64,000 bases of DNA from Diphasiastrum complanatum (Eukaryota; Streptophyta; Lycopodiopsida; Lycopodiales; Lycopodiaceae), in NCBI GenBank assembly GCA_029204225.1, contig CM055097.1, positions 51,588,557 through 51,652,556 of the forward strand, in the 5' to 3' direction. A program made the position numbers and the translations under genes. Positions 46,201-55,444 of the stretch are shown here, one piece after another (the first letter of the stretch is position 1; every line of letters starts with the position of its first letter). The notes beneath the pieces were generated by a model. It searched no databases, was not told the origin of the DNA, and saw nothing but the letters and a program-made list of their open reading frames with translations.

Positions 46201-49200
46201 GGAGCATCGTATTGAGCTCATTCCAGGGGCAAGTCCGGTATGTAGACCTCCTTACAGGATGAGTTTGAAAGAAAAGGAGGAAGTCCGAAAGATGTTGGGG
46301 GAATATCTCAAGCTGGAGTATATCCGTCCTAGTTTCTCACCTTTCGCCTCCCCTATTTTATTGGTTAAGAAAAAAGATGGTACTTTTCGGATGTGCGTAG
46401 ATTACATGGGATTGAATAAAATCACTGTAAAGCACAGATATCCAATGCCAAGGATTGATGATCTACTGGATGCATTGCAAGGGGCAGTCATTTTCAGTAA
46501 GATAGATCTCAAGAGTGGCTACCATCAAATTTTGATTGGTTCGGAAGATGTTCCGAAGATGGCCTTCCAAACACGCTTTGGACATTATGAGTTCTTGGTT
46601 ATGCCATTTGGGTTAACCAATGCACCGGCCACATTCATGATGCTCATGAATGATGTCCTACGTGATTTTATGGGCAAGTTTGTAGTCAATTTTATTGACG
46701 ACATACAAGTTTATAATAAGTCGGTGGACGAACATGAGGTTTACCTCCGTACTGTGTTTGGCAGGTTACAAGAAGTGGTCTTGTATGCCAATGCTCATAA
46801 AACAGAGTTATGTAAGACTCGTGTCGAGTATTTGGGTCACGTAGTGACGGCAGAGGGTATTTCAGTTGACCCTGCCAAGGTGGCTGTGGTCAAGCAGTGG
46901 CCAAGACCGGCCGATATTCGTCAGTTGCATTCTTTCTTAGGTTTTTGTAAGTTCTACCGACGGTTCGTTAGGAACTACTCCTGGTTAGCTGCTCCTTTGA
47001 TAGACCAGTTACGGGGGTTTAAAAGTGTGGTTGTTTGGGATGCTGAAGCACAGCATAGTTTTGACCACTTGAAGGAGGCTGTGGCCACAGCTCCAGTGCT
47101 CAAGATTGTTGATCCCAACAAGCCCTTTGACCTAGAGACGGATGCAAGTGGCATTGTCGTAGGTGCAGTGTTAAGTCAAGAGGGTAGACCTGTTGCCTTT
47201 GAAAGTAGGAAATTGACGCCAGCACAGCAGAGATATCCCACGCATGAGCAGGAGCTGTATGTGATCATACATGCGCTCAAGGTGTGGCGACATTACCTGT
47301 ATGGCGCCGAATTTTACATGTATACTAACCATCATACTTTGACGTATTTTTGCACTCAGCTAGATTTGAGAGGCCGCCAAGCTCGGTGGGCCGAGTTGAT
47401 GCAAGAATTTCATTTGGAAATTCGCTTCCGAAGAGGGAAGGAAAATGTGGTTGTCGATGCACTATCTCGGATACTGCATCAGATGAGCTTTACTGTAGTT
47501 GACAGTGATCTCATGGAGGAGATCAAGAAGGCTCAGCAGGACGATCCACATTGTCAACGTGTGTGGCCTGAGGCGCGCCAGGTTTTTGATCATGCGGAAG
47601 AGTCAGCCGAGGCTGTCGCTCCCGTAGAGACACACACTGGGACTTCTTTAACATACACCGTGAAGAAAGGTATGTTATTGAGAAATGGAAAAGTGTTCGT
47701 GCCAGACTTGAAGGACCTACATCATAGGATTCTTCATGAATGCCATGATAGTCCCTGCGCAGGGCACCCGAGTATTGATAAGAGCATATGTAAGTGGTAC
47801 GCAAACAGACTGGGTAAAGCATTTGCCACTATTGGAGTTTGCGTATAATGATAAGAGACATGCGTCCACGAGATTGAGTCCATTTGAGCTCAATTATGGT
47901 TTTAGGCCATTGAGTCCTGCTACCATAGGCATTCCACAGAAGGTACCTAGCGCCGCAGAGTTTTTGACTCAGATGCAGCAGAGGCTAGAGATGGCACTAG
48001 ATAACTTGTCCAAGGCTATGGCCAGGGCAGAGTTATGCTCGTGAGAACCGTATCTACAGGGAATTTGAGGTAGGAGATTGGGTATATTTACTAGTCCCTC
48101 CGAAGTCGAAGGTGCTACGCACAAGAAGGTATGCCAAGATATCTCCTAGGTTTTGTGGACCATGGTTGATTATCAAGAAGGTTAGTGGTGTGGCTTATAA
48201 GCTACAACTGCCTGTGGGATGCAAGGTGCATCCAGTGTTTCATGTTAGCAAACTCAAGCGATGTTTGCACGATGGCGATAATTTGGTAGAAGGTCTAGTT
48301 TCTCTGGAGGAGAAAGACACTACAGATTATGGGCCACATAGAGTCCTAGATCGGAGAGAGTGACGATTGAGGAATCATCTTCTCCGAGAGTATCTAGTGG
48401 CTTGGAAAGGGCATCCATTGTCTGATGATACCTGGGAGACGCAACAGTGTTTGCAGAAGTCTTACCCAGGATTTGTCATCGAGGACCGATGACTTGCCAG
48501 AAGAGGGAAGGATTGTTACGACTCAGTCTAGTTTTGACATGACCTCGGCATGACCGGTCACTCAGAGGGCCTGAGGCCAAGTTGGCAAGGGTCAGTGACC
48601 GGGAAGGGCATCGCTTCCAAGTGGGAACCGATGTATCACGAAATCCCGTGATCCGGTGAGACCATCTAACAAGCTGTCAGAGATGCGGTCGCGTAACCGT
48701 CGGGGCCCTAGCTGTTAGTGCTAGCCGGCAGGCAGTCGGGGTGACCAGTTGGTGTCATCGGTAACGACGGGGCATGGGGGTGGAATCCCGTGAGACACTC
48801 ACTATTCACAAGTCGCATGCAATGTGTACGCCAGGTGGCCTGATCAACCACTGGGGGGGGTACCTCATGTATGTTGACAGGAATAGCAGGTAGTGGACTC
48901 AAGAGGGGGGGTACCTATGGTTGGGAGGAGCATTCCACACACCGGCCTTCAGGAGTTGAGCAGCTTAGAGAGTTTTGGTTGTTCACACCTATGCACCTTA
49001 CAGTACCTAATAAATATGTTCACCTTGGCGATGATAGCACACAAGCTATTAAAGGTGAAGGTACTGTAAGATTGAGCTTTGCAAATGATCAATCTAAGCT
49101 ACTCGCTAAAGTCCTGTATGTACCAAACTTATCTACGAATCTGCTCTCTGTAAGCAGGATCACAGATCTAGGACATAGACTAGAATTCGAATGTGATTAG

Positions 49201-52200
49201 TGCAAAGTAGTTGATAGGACATACAAGATCCTAGCACTCGGAAAGAGGCAGTCATTGCTTTTCTGCCTCTAGTCAGGTGCTCAGTACTTCTATTTATGCA
49301 AATAAAAGTTTACTTTGGCATTATAGACTTGGTCACTTGAATCATGCTGTTGTACAACAAATGTCTAGACAATCTATTGTTCTTGATCTCGACTATCCTC
49401 GTGATAAAGTCGAGTTACTTGTCTGTCAAGACTGTCTAGTTGGTAAACAGACTAGGAAACCATTTAAATCAAGCCATCAAAATATTGCTAGAGGATTGTT
49501 AGACATTGTACATTCAGACATTTGGGGCCCGATGAAAAATCCTTCGCTGAAGGATGCAAAGTATTTTATAACTTTTATTGATGAATTTTCCAGAAGGACT
49601 ATGGTGTACTTTATAAAGAAGAAATTAGAAGCCTTCAACTACTTCAGAATCTTCAAGGAGCGTGCAGAAAAGGAGACTGGAAGGACGATCAAGGCCCTAA
49701 GATCAGACAATGGTGGAGAATATATCTCTACCGAGTTTAAGGTGTACTGCAAAAGCCAAGTCATTGAGCAGCAATTCATCACTCCTTACAGTCCTCAGCC
49801 TAATGGCTTGGCCGAGAGTAAGAACCGTACGCTGGTTGAATCAGCCAAAAGTATGCTAGCGTATGCATCGCTGCCTAAGAGATTCTGAGCCGAAGCGGTC
49901 TCCACGGCAGCTTACGTCCAGAACACCAAGGCCCTCTCAGGCGAGACACCCCATGAGGCGTGGACAGGCTCTAAGCCTTCTGTGAAGAACCTAAGAGTGT
50001 TTGGATGCATTGCCCACGCGCAGATCTCAAAAGATACAAGGAAGAAATTGGACTTCCAAGGTCTCAAGACCATCCTGATTGGATATATTTCATTTGATAA
50101 TACATACAAGTTGTATGATCCTGATACCCAACAAATCTTGTATAGTCGGGGTACAGTCTTTATCGAGGATCAGTTCGTCGACATCAAAGGCAAGATATTG
50201 CTCTAGGAGAACCTTCATCACCTGCCATTGACACGACAATCCAAGCTTCTGGCTCAGGCATGTCCATTGTCGACCCACTATTTGACAGCGAATCAGACGA
50301 AGACGTTGCTGCAACCCAGCAACAAGTCCCAGGAGTGGTTCATCAGTCGAATCCTCCCAGAAGATCAAGCCGAGTGTGCACACAGCCCACAAGGTATACT
50401 CCTGAGTCTGCATGTCTCTTGATACAGGAACCGACGACAGTCGAAGAGGCACTCAGCCAACCAGACTCTAATCTCTGGAGAGAAACTATGGACAGAAAGT
50501 ATTTCTCTATGATCAAGAACCAGACATGGTCACCAGTCGAAGCTCCTATTGGCTACAATATCATTGATTGCAAATGGATCTTTAAGATCAAATACAATGC
50601 CAATGGAGCAATTGATCGAAGGAAGGCAAGACTGGTAGCACGAGGATTCACTCAGATCCCCAACGTCGACTACAGCGAGACTTTCAGTCCAGTAGTCAAG
50701 CATTCGTCGATCCGAGCCCTCCTATCTTATGTTGCAGCTGCCGACCTCGAAGTACATCAACTTGATGTACAAACAGCTTATCTGAATGGAGTTATACAAG
50801 AAGACATCTACATGATCCAGCCCGAAGGATACGTTCTGGAAGGTATGAAGAATCATGTCTGTAAACTCCATAAGGCACTTTACGGCTTGAAACAGTCTGC
50901 CAGAGCTTGGTTTCAGAGGATCAACACATTCTTCATCGAACAAGGATTCCAACCAAGCACTGCTAATTGCAACGTCTATTCCAAGTCGGTGCAGCAATCC
51001 TTCATTATCATCACCTTATATGTGGATGATACGTTGCTTTTTAGCAACAATACCAATTTGGTCAAGGATTCTAAGCAGATGTTGTTTTCAAAGTTCGACA
51101 TGACTGATCTGGGCGAAGCTCACTTCTGTCTGGGCATTCAGATCCACAGAGACAGAGCGAGACGACTGATCTACATCACTCAACAAAGGTATCTTCACAA
51201 TGTTCTTGAAAGATACAATCTAATGAATTGTAAGTTAGCTCACTCACCGATGGATCCAGGCCTGCATTTGTCAAAGGACCAATGTCCCCAGACCAAGGAG
51301 GAAGAGGAGCAGATGAGAGAGTATCCTTATCGATCGATACTTGGATCTCTCATGTACACAATGGTCTGTACAAAACCTGACATCTCTTTTGCAGTAAGCT
51401 CACTCAGCCAATATTTGGCTAATCCTGGCATTACCCATTGGAAGGCTCTCATAAGAGTCATGAGGTATATTCAAGCTACCATGGACCAGTGCATCTGCTA
51501 TGGAGATGTCAGCAATGACAATCTTCATCAGCTCAGTGGATATTCTGATGCAAGCTGGGGAGGAGATGTAGACAATCGTAAGTCCACATCTGGATTTACA
51601 TTCTTTTTCAACGGTGGTCCTATCTCATGGAACAGTCGTAAGCAAACCTCTATCGCACTTTCTTCTACAGAAGTAGAATACATTGCTGCTTCTCAATCTA
51701 TTAAGGAAGCGTTTTGGTTGAGAAATTTACTGTCAGACATTAATTTGTATCAGTACAACCCCACAATTTTATTCTGTGATAATCAGAGTGTTATTGCCTT
51801 ATCGGCCAACCCTAGATTTCACTCTAGGAGTAAGCACATTGAAATCAGATATCACTACATCAGGGGCAAGGTTCTCAACAAGGAGGTGAGCTTAACGTAC
51901 TGCTGCAGAATGCAAGACATGGTTGCAGATATATTCACGAAGGCATTAAGTGTTAATGCACACAACAAATTTTGTGCATCGCTTAGTCTGAAGATCAAGG
52001 CATTCACGCATCCAGATTAAGGGGGGGTGTTGGATTTATCTCCTCTACTCTCCTAAATCCTATTTTAATCTGCCTCCATTCATGCTGCATTTTTACTCAT
52101 GTTGTCGCACAGTCTGCATATTTACATGTAAAATAAGACAGGCGAAAAACGCGACTGTGTGCATAAATACAAGTAAATTTCCACAGGCAAAAAACGCGAC

Positions 52201-55200
52201 CCTGTGTTTTTACACGTGATTTGTGACAGGCAAAAAAGGCGACACTGCCTTACAAAATGCCGAAGGTGCCCTTACAGAAAGGGAAGGCACCCTATAAATC
52301 AAATCTTAAGGCATTTGTCAGAGTGTCGCATTTTTCGCACCTTCACCAACGTTCATTTCAGCAAAGGCTGACGTCGCAGCCTTTTCACGCTCATCTCATG
52401 CAACTGTGCAAACATATTTGACAACGACAGCAGCCACCCACGATCTCGTACAGACAGCACATCCACTTTGTACTTTCTTCATCTGCACACCTGTAAAATT
52501 GTGTATATAATTGAATACCATTTGCGTATTCTGTACATGTGAGATAACAACGTGTGTGAAAATAATAGCATCAGAAGCTTATCAGAGATAGACGAAGTAG
52601 ATGCCCTCGCGCATCGATTCGTTGTATTGTCAGTAATAGGTTTATTCCTTTTCACAGATTGGATTAGCTTTGTAGAGCACGCGGTTTCGTCCGATATTGT
52701 CTTGTGCTCAACAGCATTATTGACCTGTATATTTTGTTATGCTTAATCTGATAACAACTCTGTTTGTTCTGCGTTCAGATTTGTGTCAATATTGCTATGC
52801 TTTTCTACATTCTGTCTGACTCTCTTATTGCTTAATCTGGTAGTCTGTTCTTAGCGAATTATTATTAGTCTAGTTGTTCGCGAATAATATTACGTCTTGC
52901 CTTTCACGACTGATTATCAGTCGAGCTCAGTCTAGCTCTTCGCGAATCATTCGCGACAAATAATTTGTCTAGTTGTTCGCGACAAATTATCCTTCTGATG
53001 TTTTGTTGCTTAATGTTTGGCTAGTTCATTTTTGATAGGCATAGTCATGCTTAGGGAAAGAGTAATATAGCTCATTCCGCTGCGCACGAACACTTTCCGT
53101 TCAAGTTCGTTTCTCGCTCGAGTTTCGAGTTCGCTTTTTTTCGTCTTCGTTTCTTTTCGAGCTATTTTAGTTTCTCACACTCACACACCCTCTTTCTCCA
53201 ACATAGAGACACCAAGTTTAATTGGGTTATAAACTTTATGACCAAAGCTACTCTCATAATACAACATCCAAGGAGGAAAGCTTTCAAATGCTATCAATAC
53301 TGCCATTCCATAAACTTCAAACAGCCCAAGAAATAATTACAGCTTATTCCACCTTTTGCAAAAGTTACCCAAAAAATGTTTTCATTCATTTTCTAGTTTC
53401 ATCTAATGATCAAGCTAATTCAATGGAATATCTAGCTTTTATTTTTCAGAAGTCTCACTAGTTACAAGAACAACTACCACCAAAAGGACCATAGCATACG
53501 GAAAGCAACATGAACATATTCCATGGTATATATCAAAAGATTAGACTGTAAATTTCCAAAAGACTACTTCAGGCTTTTGACGTTCTGTACAATCCAGAAT
53601 TGATCACTTATTTAAAAGAAATGAAATAATCAGCCCGGTTAAAGTAGTTGTGAAAACAGCTCCTTACCATAACTATTAAAGATCGTCCCTACCTGCACCA
53701 CGACGAAGATTCGTATGATGCCAATCCAAGATGCAGTCAACTTGTGCTCTTCTTGACATGTCTGCAGGATACCTGGAACAACAATGATAGTTGATAGAGT
53801 AAGTTGGTTCACCATATAGTTTTTTCATGACCAAGCTGAGGCCCTTGATGCCAGCATTCTCACTAGCAGCCCTCATTTTTGTCAAGATGTTTGCAGCTAG
53901 ATGTACCATTTTTCCCATTAGAGAGGGGTGGTCTTAATCCAAGCCTGTTCATGTATTGGAGCCCACTTTGGTTTCTCAGCACATTCCAGGTTAATGCATG
54001 TAAGTCACATGATTGAACTGGGTCCCCCAAGCCTCACTTGATCGATAGGAAGCTAGAGACTGTTTATGTATGTGTTGAAGCAATTCAGAAGACAAGTTTG
54101 ACCCAAGATGCACTGCCTACTTAGTGCTTGATTTCAAGTTGTCAAATGCCAAAAAAATTTGGCCTAGTTTTTTGCAGTACCCAACTTCATTTAAAATGGA
54201 TAACCGTTGATCACATAGAAAAAGAGAAAGCATGGCAAAGCTCGCACCACCATGTTAAAGTGTATAGGAAAAATTATGATGTGTGGGTCATGTTTAATAG
54301 TTCACACACTTACAAAGTCCTCAAGGTTCATCTGATGAACATTTCCTTATACAGAGAAGACAGCCTTATTATAGCCAAAAGAAAAATGTGCCCATTCCCT
54401 TTAAGCCTCAAAGCACAGGCCATACATAGTGTCTCCCATCCTAGTCCTTTGAAAAGCAAAAACTAGTAGATCCTTCAAAGGATATCTTGGATAGGATGCT
54501 AAGATGAAGTTATGGTACAACATGAGGCAGAACCAAGGAGATAGTTATGAACCAAAAGTAAGACTTGCAAAAGAAGTAACTGCATACCCTTGTGTTAAAA
54601 AAATGAAACTTTTTTAAGTACGTGCATGAAGAGGAAATCGCAAATCATTTGATGGTTTGTTTTATTGCACATAATCAATGAATATCTCTCCAGCTCCAAT
54701 AGTGGTAATACGTATACAAAAAACAAAATATGTAACATCATGAGAAATGCTATGATGAATATTTTTTGTTCAAGAGGATTCAAAGAGTTTGTGGCAATGC
54801 TTGGCATTGAAGGAGTGGTTTACATTCTTTGTTAAAATCAGTCGTCATGGGTCATCCTGTTTCTACTAAACATCAACATTATCATAAAGTTTTAGAAGGT
54901 AAAGTGAATGGAGCAACCTACCAATGATCGGGAACTCCAGGATTGACAGCTACAAGATACCTCAAAATAGCATGACTGCAAAGTAGTTCACATACACAAA
55001 ATTGGAAACCGCACCAAAAACTCAAAAAATATACATAAACCATGCTATTTTCAGGTCATAATTTTTTTATCTTATCATATGCCAACAAATATTCTGTCTA
55101 AGTGCCATAGTAGTGTTTAAAAAACCACTCATTTGTATCCTAGGAGATGTTCAAGCACCAGAAGTTTAAAATACTTTTGATACATATAATCCCCAAAAGT

Positions 55201-55444
55201 TAAAAATACTTTTTGATACATATAATGGTTTCTACTTATAAACATAAAAAATAACTCAATCTAGGATAGATGCTATATTTTTCAATACAAGACTGCTATT
55301 CATTTTGGTAAAAACTCAGCATTTCTCTATAGATGTTTCATAAGGCTAAGAATGCAAATCAACCCCATCACTTCCATGCATACCTCTCATATAGCTTAAA
55401 ACCACCATCATCTATAGCTGGCACTAGACCAAGTGGATTGATAG
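36430..55444 (-). CDS. GSTT: Theta-class glutathione S-transferase, exons 2-6, peroxisomal SKL terminus
   Basis: Theta GSTs conjugate or reduce hydroperoxides with glutathione. Exons, 5' to 3': 55444-55384 (INPLGLVPAIDDGGFKLYE), 54975-54922 (HAILRYLVAVNPGVPDH), 53772-53693 (YPADMSRRAQVDCILDWHHT, NLRRGA), 37200-36995 (GLIMNQVLAPSLGLQLNPN ... QPSIADLSLACELKQLQ) and 36687-36430 (LMFLGDLWMNAQLLDEHA ... PHFADVHLHLQYVSKRFK ... NSKL). All four introns are GT-AG and the phases (2, 2, 1, 0) agree, giving ES, W and A codons across junctions. Exon boundaries match plant GSTT genes. The protein ends in SKL, a peroxisomal targeting signal. VPAI and the ES-H segment contribute to the glutathione site. Exon 1, with the catalytic serine region, was not found upstream, so the gene may extend beyond the window or be truncated. 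Intron 4 (37201-53692) is 16.5 kb and filled with retroelements. Confidence 0.9.
37201..39559 (-). other. Intron 4 of GSTT, downstream part without inserted element
   Basis: AT-rich intron sequence. No repeat boundary or coding motif is visible before the solo LTR at 39565. Confidence 0.5.
39565..40092 (+). repeat. Solo Gypsy LTR with 5-bp target duplication
   Basis: It starts TGTTAGAG and ends TTTGTGACA (528 bp). It is flanked by gttgt on both sides (39560-39564 and 40093-40097). It is related along its length to the LTR at 48514-48987 (catgacctc, ctgtcggggtgacca, caggaatagcaggta and similar blocks). No internal region is attached, so it is a solo LTR produced by LTR-LTR recombination. Confidence 0.85.
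39578..40830 (+). repeat. 813-bp tandem duplication of solo LTR plus flank, second copy interrupted
   Basis: Copy 1 runs 39578-40390 (LTR plus about 300 bp of host flank ending aagtctcaccag). Copy 2 starts at 40391 (tctgactctagcatg), repeats the LTR to 40830 and the flank up to 40874. It is then broken by the Copia element and resumes at 53209-53460 (agacaccaagtttaattggg ... aagtctcac). The duplicated flank contains a 96-codon-like frame that I regard as non-coding intron DNA. Confidence 0.85.
40875..41956 (+). repeat. 5' LTR of the Copia element
   Basis: 1,082 bp, TGTTGGATTT...TTTCTCCAACA, immediately followed by the primer-binding site. It lacks about 95 bp present in the 3' LTR around 52720-52990 (a stretch of repeated tagttgttcgcga motifs). 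Confidence 0.92.
42111..42920 (+). pseudogene. Copia gag with zinc knuckle (one frameshift region)
   Basis: It begins MDSQGKASPIMDKLDGANYH then WKFKMKTVLMAKELYD, the usual Copia gag start. The frame stops at 42306 and resumes in other frames (SKEVWDIL-like near 42370; MQLLTSLPSSYDSWVMIITT; CRYCKRNNHEIQDC zinc knuckle at 42835). It then runs into inserted DNA just after the knuckle. At least two frameshifts make it inactive. Confidence 0.8.
42922..43262 (-). repeat. Possible Copia-type LTR fragment in the insertion
   Basis: On the minus strand a purine tract (gaagagggagtg) is followed by TGAAAATTGTC... and the segment ends in CA about 340 bp later, with a TATA-like ttataaata. This fits an LTR of an unrelated leftward Copia element. 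Only one copy is present and no coding part was identified, so the call is tentative. Confidence 0.35.
46169..47848 (+). CDS. Gypsy reverse transcriptase-RNase H (long intact frame)
   Basis: 559 codons: RT about residues 30-230 (SPFASPILLVKKKDGTFRMC, MAFQTRFGHYEFLVMPFGLT, FIDDIQVY), connection, RNase H about 320-430 (DASG, LYVIIHALKVWRHYLYG, VDALSRI). The last about 25 residues (from ICKWYANRL) come from the integrase-core deletion junction and are out of frame. The YxDD box reads FIDD. No stop lies within RT or RNase H, so this part may still be translatable, but without integrase it cannot act alone. Confidence 0.85.
   Translation: MPEGLPPRRNVEHRIELIPGASPVCRPPYRMSLKEKEEVRKMLGEYLKLEYIRPSFSPFASPILLVKKKDGTFRMCVDYMGLNKITVKHRYPMPRIDDLLDALQGAVIFSKIDLKSGYHQILIGSEDVPKMAFQTRFGHYEFLVMPFGLTNAPATFMMLMNDVLRDFMGKFVVNFIDDIQVYNKSVDEHEVYLRTVFGRLQEVVLYANAHKTELCKTRVEYLGHVVTAEGISVDPAKVAVVKQWPRPADIRQLHSFLGFCKFYRRFVRNYSWLAAPLIDQLRGFKSVVVWDAEAQHSFDHLKEAVATAPVLKIVDPNKPFDLETDASGIVVGAVLSQEGRPVAFESRKLTPAQQRYPTHEQELYVIIHALKVWRHYLYGAEFYMYTNHHTLTYFCTQLDLRGRQARWAELMQEFHLEIRFRRGKENVVVDALSRILHQMSFTVVDSDLMEEIKKAQQDDPHCQRVWPEARQVFDHAEESAEAVAPVETHTGTSLTYTVKKGMLLRNGKVFVPDLKDLHHRILHECHDSPCAGHPSIDKSICKWYANRLGKAFATIGVCV
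48514..48987 (+). repeat. 3' LTR of the nested Gypsy
   Basis: It follows the purine tract agaagagggaaggat, starts TGTTACGACTC and ends near gttca(ca), where the Copia protease region resumes. It is similar to the solo LTR 39565-40092 and to the LTR-like units at 14328-15421. Confidence 0.75.
49000..50205 (+). pseudogene. Copia protease remainder and integrase
   Basis: YVHLGDDSTQAIKGEGTVRL (49015-49080) is the end of the protease region; the DSGA active site is missing. Integrase follows: WHYRLGHLNHAV zinc region and CQDC, VHSDIWGPM, LRSDNGGEYIS, NGLAESKNRTLVE, with D, D and E present. A TGG to TGA change (PKRF stop AEAV, 49886) breaks the frame, and it resumes with VFGCIAHAQISKDTRKKL. Minor stops occur at 49198 and 50203. 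Confidence 0.82.
50260..52020 (+). CDS. Copia reverse transcriptase-RNase H, intact frame
   Basis: 586 codons without a stop. Linker, then RT (KWIFKIKYNANGAIDRRKAR, LDVQTAYLNGVIQEDIYM, LYGLKQSARAWFQ, LYVDDTLLFSNN with catalytic YVDD), then RNase H (GYSDASWGGDVDNRKSTSGF, ALSSTEVEYIAASQSIKEAF, FCDNQSVIALSANP, RSKHIEIRYHYIR, DIFTKAL). It ends six bases before the polypurine tract. It is the best-preserved coding sequence of the element. Confidence 0.92.
   Translation: MSIVDPLFDSESDEDVAATQQQVPGVVHQSNPPRRSSRVCTQPTRYTPESACLLIQEPTTVEEALSQPDSNLWRETMDRKYFSMIKNQTWSPVEAPIGYNIIDCKWIFKIKYNANGAIDRRKARLVARGFTQIPNVDYSETFSPVVKHSSIRALLSYVAAADLEVHQLDVQTAYLNGVIQEDIYMIQPEGYVLEGMKNHVCKLHKALYGLKQSARAWFQRINTFFIEQGFQPSTANCNVYSKSVQQSFIIITLYVDDTLLFSNNTNLVKDSKQMLFSKFDMTDLGEAHFCLGIQIHRDRARRLIYITQQRYLHNVLERYNLMNCKLAHSPMDPGLHLSKDQCPQTKEEEEQMREYPYRSILGSLMYTMVCTKPDISFAVSSLSQYLANPGITHWKALIRVMRYIQATMDQCICYGDVSNDNLHQLSGYSDASWGGDVDNRKSTSGFTFFFNGGPISWNSRKQTSIALSSTEVEYIAASQSIKEAFWLRNLLSDINLYQYNPTILFCDNQSVIALSANPRFHSRSKHIEIRYHYIRGKVLNKEVSLTYCCRMQDMVADIFTKALSVNAHNKFCASLSLKIKAFTHPD
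52028..53203 (+). repeat. 3' LTR of the Copia element
   Basis: 1,176 bp, directly after the polypurine tract. It contains extra copies of a gttcgcga-type motif compared with the 5' LTR. Confidence 0.92.
53693..55444 (-). CDS. GSTT: GSTT exons 2-4 (thioredoxin-fold end and linker)
   Basis: Exons of 61, 54 and 80 bp at 55444-55384, 54975-54922 and 53772-53693. Short introns lie between them (408 and 1,149 bp), all GT-AG. They are too short for ordinary ORF listing but clear by motif (AIDDGGFKLYES, RYLVAVNPGVPDHW, DWHHTNLRRG). Confidence 0.9.

Larger units (their letters stand above)
44376..48987 (+). mobile_element. Nested chromodomain Gypsy retrotransposon (5' LTR not found)
   Basis: Gag starts at 44376 (MAEDKVDIPSSPVEAM; ADRWWRKLLKSQQAPFTWVD) with a zinc knuckle CFFCLGKHLFKDC (45330) and a protease-like VLFDTGVVVKKL (45615). 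RT-RNase H is a long open frame 46169-47790 (FRMCVDYMGLNKIT, FIDDIQVYNK, LETDASGIVVGAVL, NVVVDALSR). The integrase zinc region is ILHECHDSPCAGHPSI. At about 47790 the catalytic core is missing and the sequence jumps to SGTQTDWVKHLPLLEFAYN. GPWLIIKKVSGVAYKLQLP and a chromodomain (REYLVAWKGHPLSDDTWE, 48385) follow. The 3' LTR is 48514 to about 48987, related to the solo LTR at 39565. It interrupts the Copia gag-protease junction. No matching 5' LTR is visible in 42920-44375. Confidence 0.88.
40875..53203 (+). mobile_element. Complete Copia retrotransposon, split by a nested Gypsy
   Basis: LTRs at 40875-41956 and 52028-53203 both read TGTTGGAT...CCAACA. Flanks are gagag (40870-40874) and tagag (53204-53208), a 5-bp target duplication with one mismatch. 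The primer-binding site TGGTATCAGAGCT is at 41957 and the polypurine tract ttaaggggggg at 52018-52027. The internal region carries gag (42111-42920), a gap with the Gypsy insertion, then protease remainder, integrase and RT/RNase H (49000-52020). The LTRs show scattered differences and an indel of about 95 bp, so the insertion is not recent. It lies in the GSTT intron in opposite orientation to that gene. Confidence 0.93.
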
